Below, in pieces: positions 4,913-5,788 of a stretch of 5,788 nt of DNA; within the stretch, counting starts at the first letter, position 1; the number at the start of each line of letters is the position of its first letter. The translations under genes and the position numbers were made by a program. The notes beneath the pieces were generated by a model, which saw nothing but the letters and a program-made list of their open reading frames with translations, searched no databases and was not told the DNA's origin. Source of the DNA: JBOGFI01 sp050743365 (GTDB taxonomy: Bacteria > Actinomycetota > Acidimicrobiia > IMCC26256 > JACDBD01); assembly GCA_050743365.1 (NCBI GenBank), contig JBOGFI010000187.1:1-5788 (forward strand). Direction: 5' to 3'.

Positions 4913-5605
4913 TCAGTCGCCCGGCGCACGCGTCCCGACGGAGAGCTCCCAACGCCAGATTGGTCCGTCGTCGGGGTCGACGAGTTCAAAGGGCGATGTC
5001 CCCGAACGCGGCAGACGATTCGGCTCGTGTGATTGCGCGGTCACCTCGTCGAACGCGGGCGGGTAGGAAACGTGGCCCCTGATCGACGGGTCGTAATTGC
5101 TCAGACGGAGGACCTGCGCCGCCTCGGGCCGAGCCCACGACGGAAGGGCGATGTGGATACCGCACGGCACCGAGTGCTCGAAGCCCAGCCGACCGTAGAA
5201 CTCCGGATTCCCCTCGAGGACGACCAGTGACTCACCGCGGCTGTCTGCCCGTGCGGTGACCTCCTGGACCAGTGCTGTGCCGATGCCGCGTCTCTGGAAC
5301 TCGGGTACGACGGCCAAGGGCGACAGGTTGGCTATCTGGCGTTGCATCCGTTCGCCATGCAACGAGGCGACGCTGATCATCACGTGGCCCACGATGCGGC
5401 CCCGAATCTCGGCGACCAACGACAGCTCAGGCACGAAGTTCGCAGAGGCTCGGATCGCCGCCACCAGTCGGGCTTCGGCTGGAGATCCGAATGCAACCGC
5501 GACGACGCCGGCGATCGCTTGCTCATCCTCGGCTCGCTCGGCGCGGAGGGTGAGATCGTGCGGGAGTCGCCGAGCCCCGCGAGAGGGGTCCAGCGCACGG
5601 GTCAT
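4913..5605 (-). CDS. GNAT family N-acetyltransferase (YhbS-like) with C-terminal tail
   Basis: A 230-residue acetyl-CoA-dependent N-acetyltransferase. The fold is readable: LTLRAERAEDEQAIAGVV (18-35, beta1-alpha1), LSLVAEIRGRIVGHVMIS (61-78, beta2-beta3), LSPLAVVPEFQRRGIGTAL (94-112) with the acetyl-CoA pyrophosphate loop QRRGIG (104-109), and LVVLEGNPEFYGRLGFE (127-143). The last motif is typical of the YhbS-like group, which usually ends near GxVxYPPAF (here 177-185). A further 45 residues follow, ending in a WRWELSVG-like segment. The acceptor is unknown. ATG at 5605 is chosen because the region upstream to 5779 in the same frame is unlike GNAT proteins and overlaps the divergent gene. There is no strong ribosome site. 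The stop is 9 bases from the VOC stop, so the two genes converge. Confidence 0.85.
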   Translation of the reverse strand: MTRALDPSRGARRLPHDLTLRAERAEDEQAIAGVVAVAFGSPAEARLVAAIRASANFVPELSLVAEIRGRIVGHVMISVASLHGERMQRQIANLSPLAVVPEFQRRGIGTALVQEVTARADSRGESLVVLEGNPEFYGRLGFEHSVPCGIHIALPSWARPEAAQVLRLSNYDPSIRGHVSYPPAFDEVTAQSHEPNRLPRSGTSPFELVDPDDGPIWRWELSVGTRAPGD

Positions 5606-5608
5606 GGC

Positions 5609-5618
5609 CGAAGCTTCG
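5609..5618. promoter_or_regulatory. 10-bp palindrome at the start of the acetyltransferase gene
   Basis: CGAAGCTTCG is a perfect palindrome four bases from the acetyltransferase ATG. It overlaps TTCGCGAA (5615-5622), a second, 8-bp palindrome. It could be an operator or a short leader hairpin. Small palindromes arise easily by chance in this base composition. Confidence 0.25.
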
Positions 5619-5630
5619 CGAACGGTCGGC

Positions 5631-5656
5631 GCCGCGCGGCAGGCATTTCGCGCGGC
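5631..5656. promoter_or_regulatory. Inverted repeat in the divergent acetyltransferase / 5681 spacer
   Basis: GCCGCGCG (5631-5638) and CGCGCGGC (5649-5656) are perfect complements separated by 10 bases. The right arm overlaps the -35 position of the proposed promoter at 5646-5674 and lies in the 75-base spacer shared by both genes. This placement fits an operator for divergent control. A chance GC-rich dyad is the alternative. Confidence 0.35.
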
Positions 5657-5674
5657 AAGCCCCGTGACTAGGTT
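5646..5674 (+). promoter_or_regulatory. Candidate promoter for a leaderless mRNA starting at the GTG at 5681
   Basis: TAGGTT (5669-5674) fits the actinobacterial -10 pattern TAnnnT and is followed by six bases and then GTG. This spacing places the RNA start on or next to the start codon. TTTCGC (5646-5651) is a partial -35 at 17-base spacing. No Shine-Dalgarno sequence precedes the GTG, which agrees with leaderless translation. Confidence 0.45.
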
Positions 5675-5680
5675 CGGATC

Positions 5681-5788
5681 GTGACACCAGATGATGGGGT
5701 GGCGGCGGGTGGGCGAGCCGGGTCCCTCGCCTTCGCGGGCGCCATCGGCGGCCTGGCCGGCGCGGCGCTCACCGGTCACCGGGGCGCC
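5681..5788 (+). CDS. Unidentified protein, N-terminal fragment (runs off the right edge)
   Basis: The first 36 codons of a plus-strand gene starting with GTG at 5681. After a polar beginning (MTPDDGVAAGGRAG) comes a small-residue hydrophobic stretch, SLAFAGAIGGLAGAALTG (15-32). This could be a membrane segment or a glycine/alanine-rich nucleotide-binding strand-loop. I do not recognise the family, and too little is visible to assign a function. Support for coding is the -10 box at leaderless spacing, the divergent layout, and the absence of stops to the window end. The minus-strand acetyltransferase frame also stays open through here to 5779, but only as an unlikely extension. Confidence 0.5.
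   Translation, partial: MTPDDGVAAGGRAGSLAFAGAIGGLAGAALTGHRGA

Noticed and set aside
5606..5779. 58-codon N-terminal extension of the acetyltransferase
   Set aside because: It lacks GNAT similarity, crosses the divergent promoter and overlaps the start of the right-hand gene.
1..5788. A defence island, biosynthetic cluster or other multi-gene new system
   Set aside because: Apart from menB-menA, the genes are unrelated common families in alternating orientation, with no mobile-element marks, toxin-antitoxin pair, CRISPR array or repeated modules.

Overview
This is a high-GC window with short intergenic gaps, GTG as well as ATG starts and strong GC bias at third codon positions. Together with the family types seen, it suggests a chromosomal segment of an actinobacterium. 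An Acidimicrobiia-like or related soil/aquatic lineage is possible, but that is inference; nothing here fixes the taxon. I see no tRNA, rRNA, CRISPR array, transposase, phage gene or obvious attachment site.

Layout, left to right. (1) Positions 1-1124, minus strand: menB, complete, followed by the 5' part of menA, which runs off the left edge. The two overlap by four bases (GTGA). Both belong to menaquinone (vitamin K2) synthesis: MenB closes the naphthoate ring and MenA attaches the prenyl tail. (2) Positions 1125-1324: a 200-base divergent spacer with a perfect 16-bp palindrome, repeated GCGTTC half-sites and a hairpin that would cover the ribosome binding site of the next gene. (3) Positions 1325-2272, plus strand: a small heme-catalase-family protein (SrpA/minicatalase-like peroxidase). 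(4) Positions 2273-2545: a truncated acetyltransferase remnant on the minus strand and two GC-rich hairpins. (5) Positions 2546-3661, minus strand: a single-domain MetE-like zinc methyltransferase with all four predicted zinc ligands. Upstream of it, on the same strand, lies a small antibiotic-biosynthesis-monooxygenase (ABM) domain protein (3853-4158). (6) Positions 4439-4903, plus strand: a PhnB-type VOC (glyoxalase/bleomycin-resistance fold) protein, divergent from the ABM gene. (7) Positions 4913-5605, minus strand: a GNAT N-acetyltransferase that converges on the VOC gene with a 9-base gap. (8) Positions 5681-5788, plus strand: the first 36 codons of an unidentified, probably membrane-associated protein that appears to be read from a leaderless mRNA.

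Only menB-menA is a clear pathway unit. The other genes are typical scattered accessory or housekeeping enzymes, and I see no evidence that they form one system. The catalase-like gene shares a control region with the menaquinone genes, so a link between respiratory-quinone supply and peroxide defence is possible but unproven. I did not find a convincing undescribed system. The points most worth a second look are the divergent menB/catalase control region, the loss of the usual distal-pocket asparagine in the catalase-like protein, and the glycine (bicarbonate-dependent) type of MenB active site.
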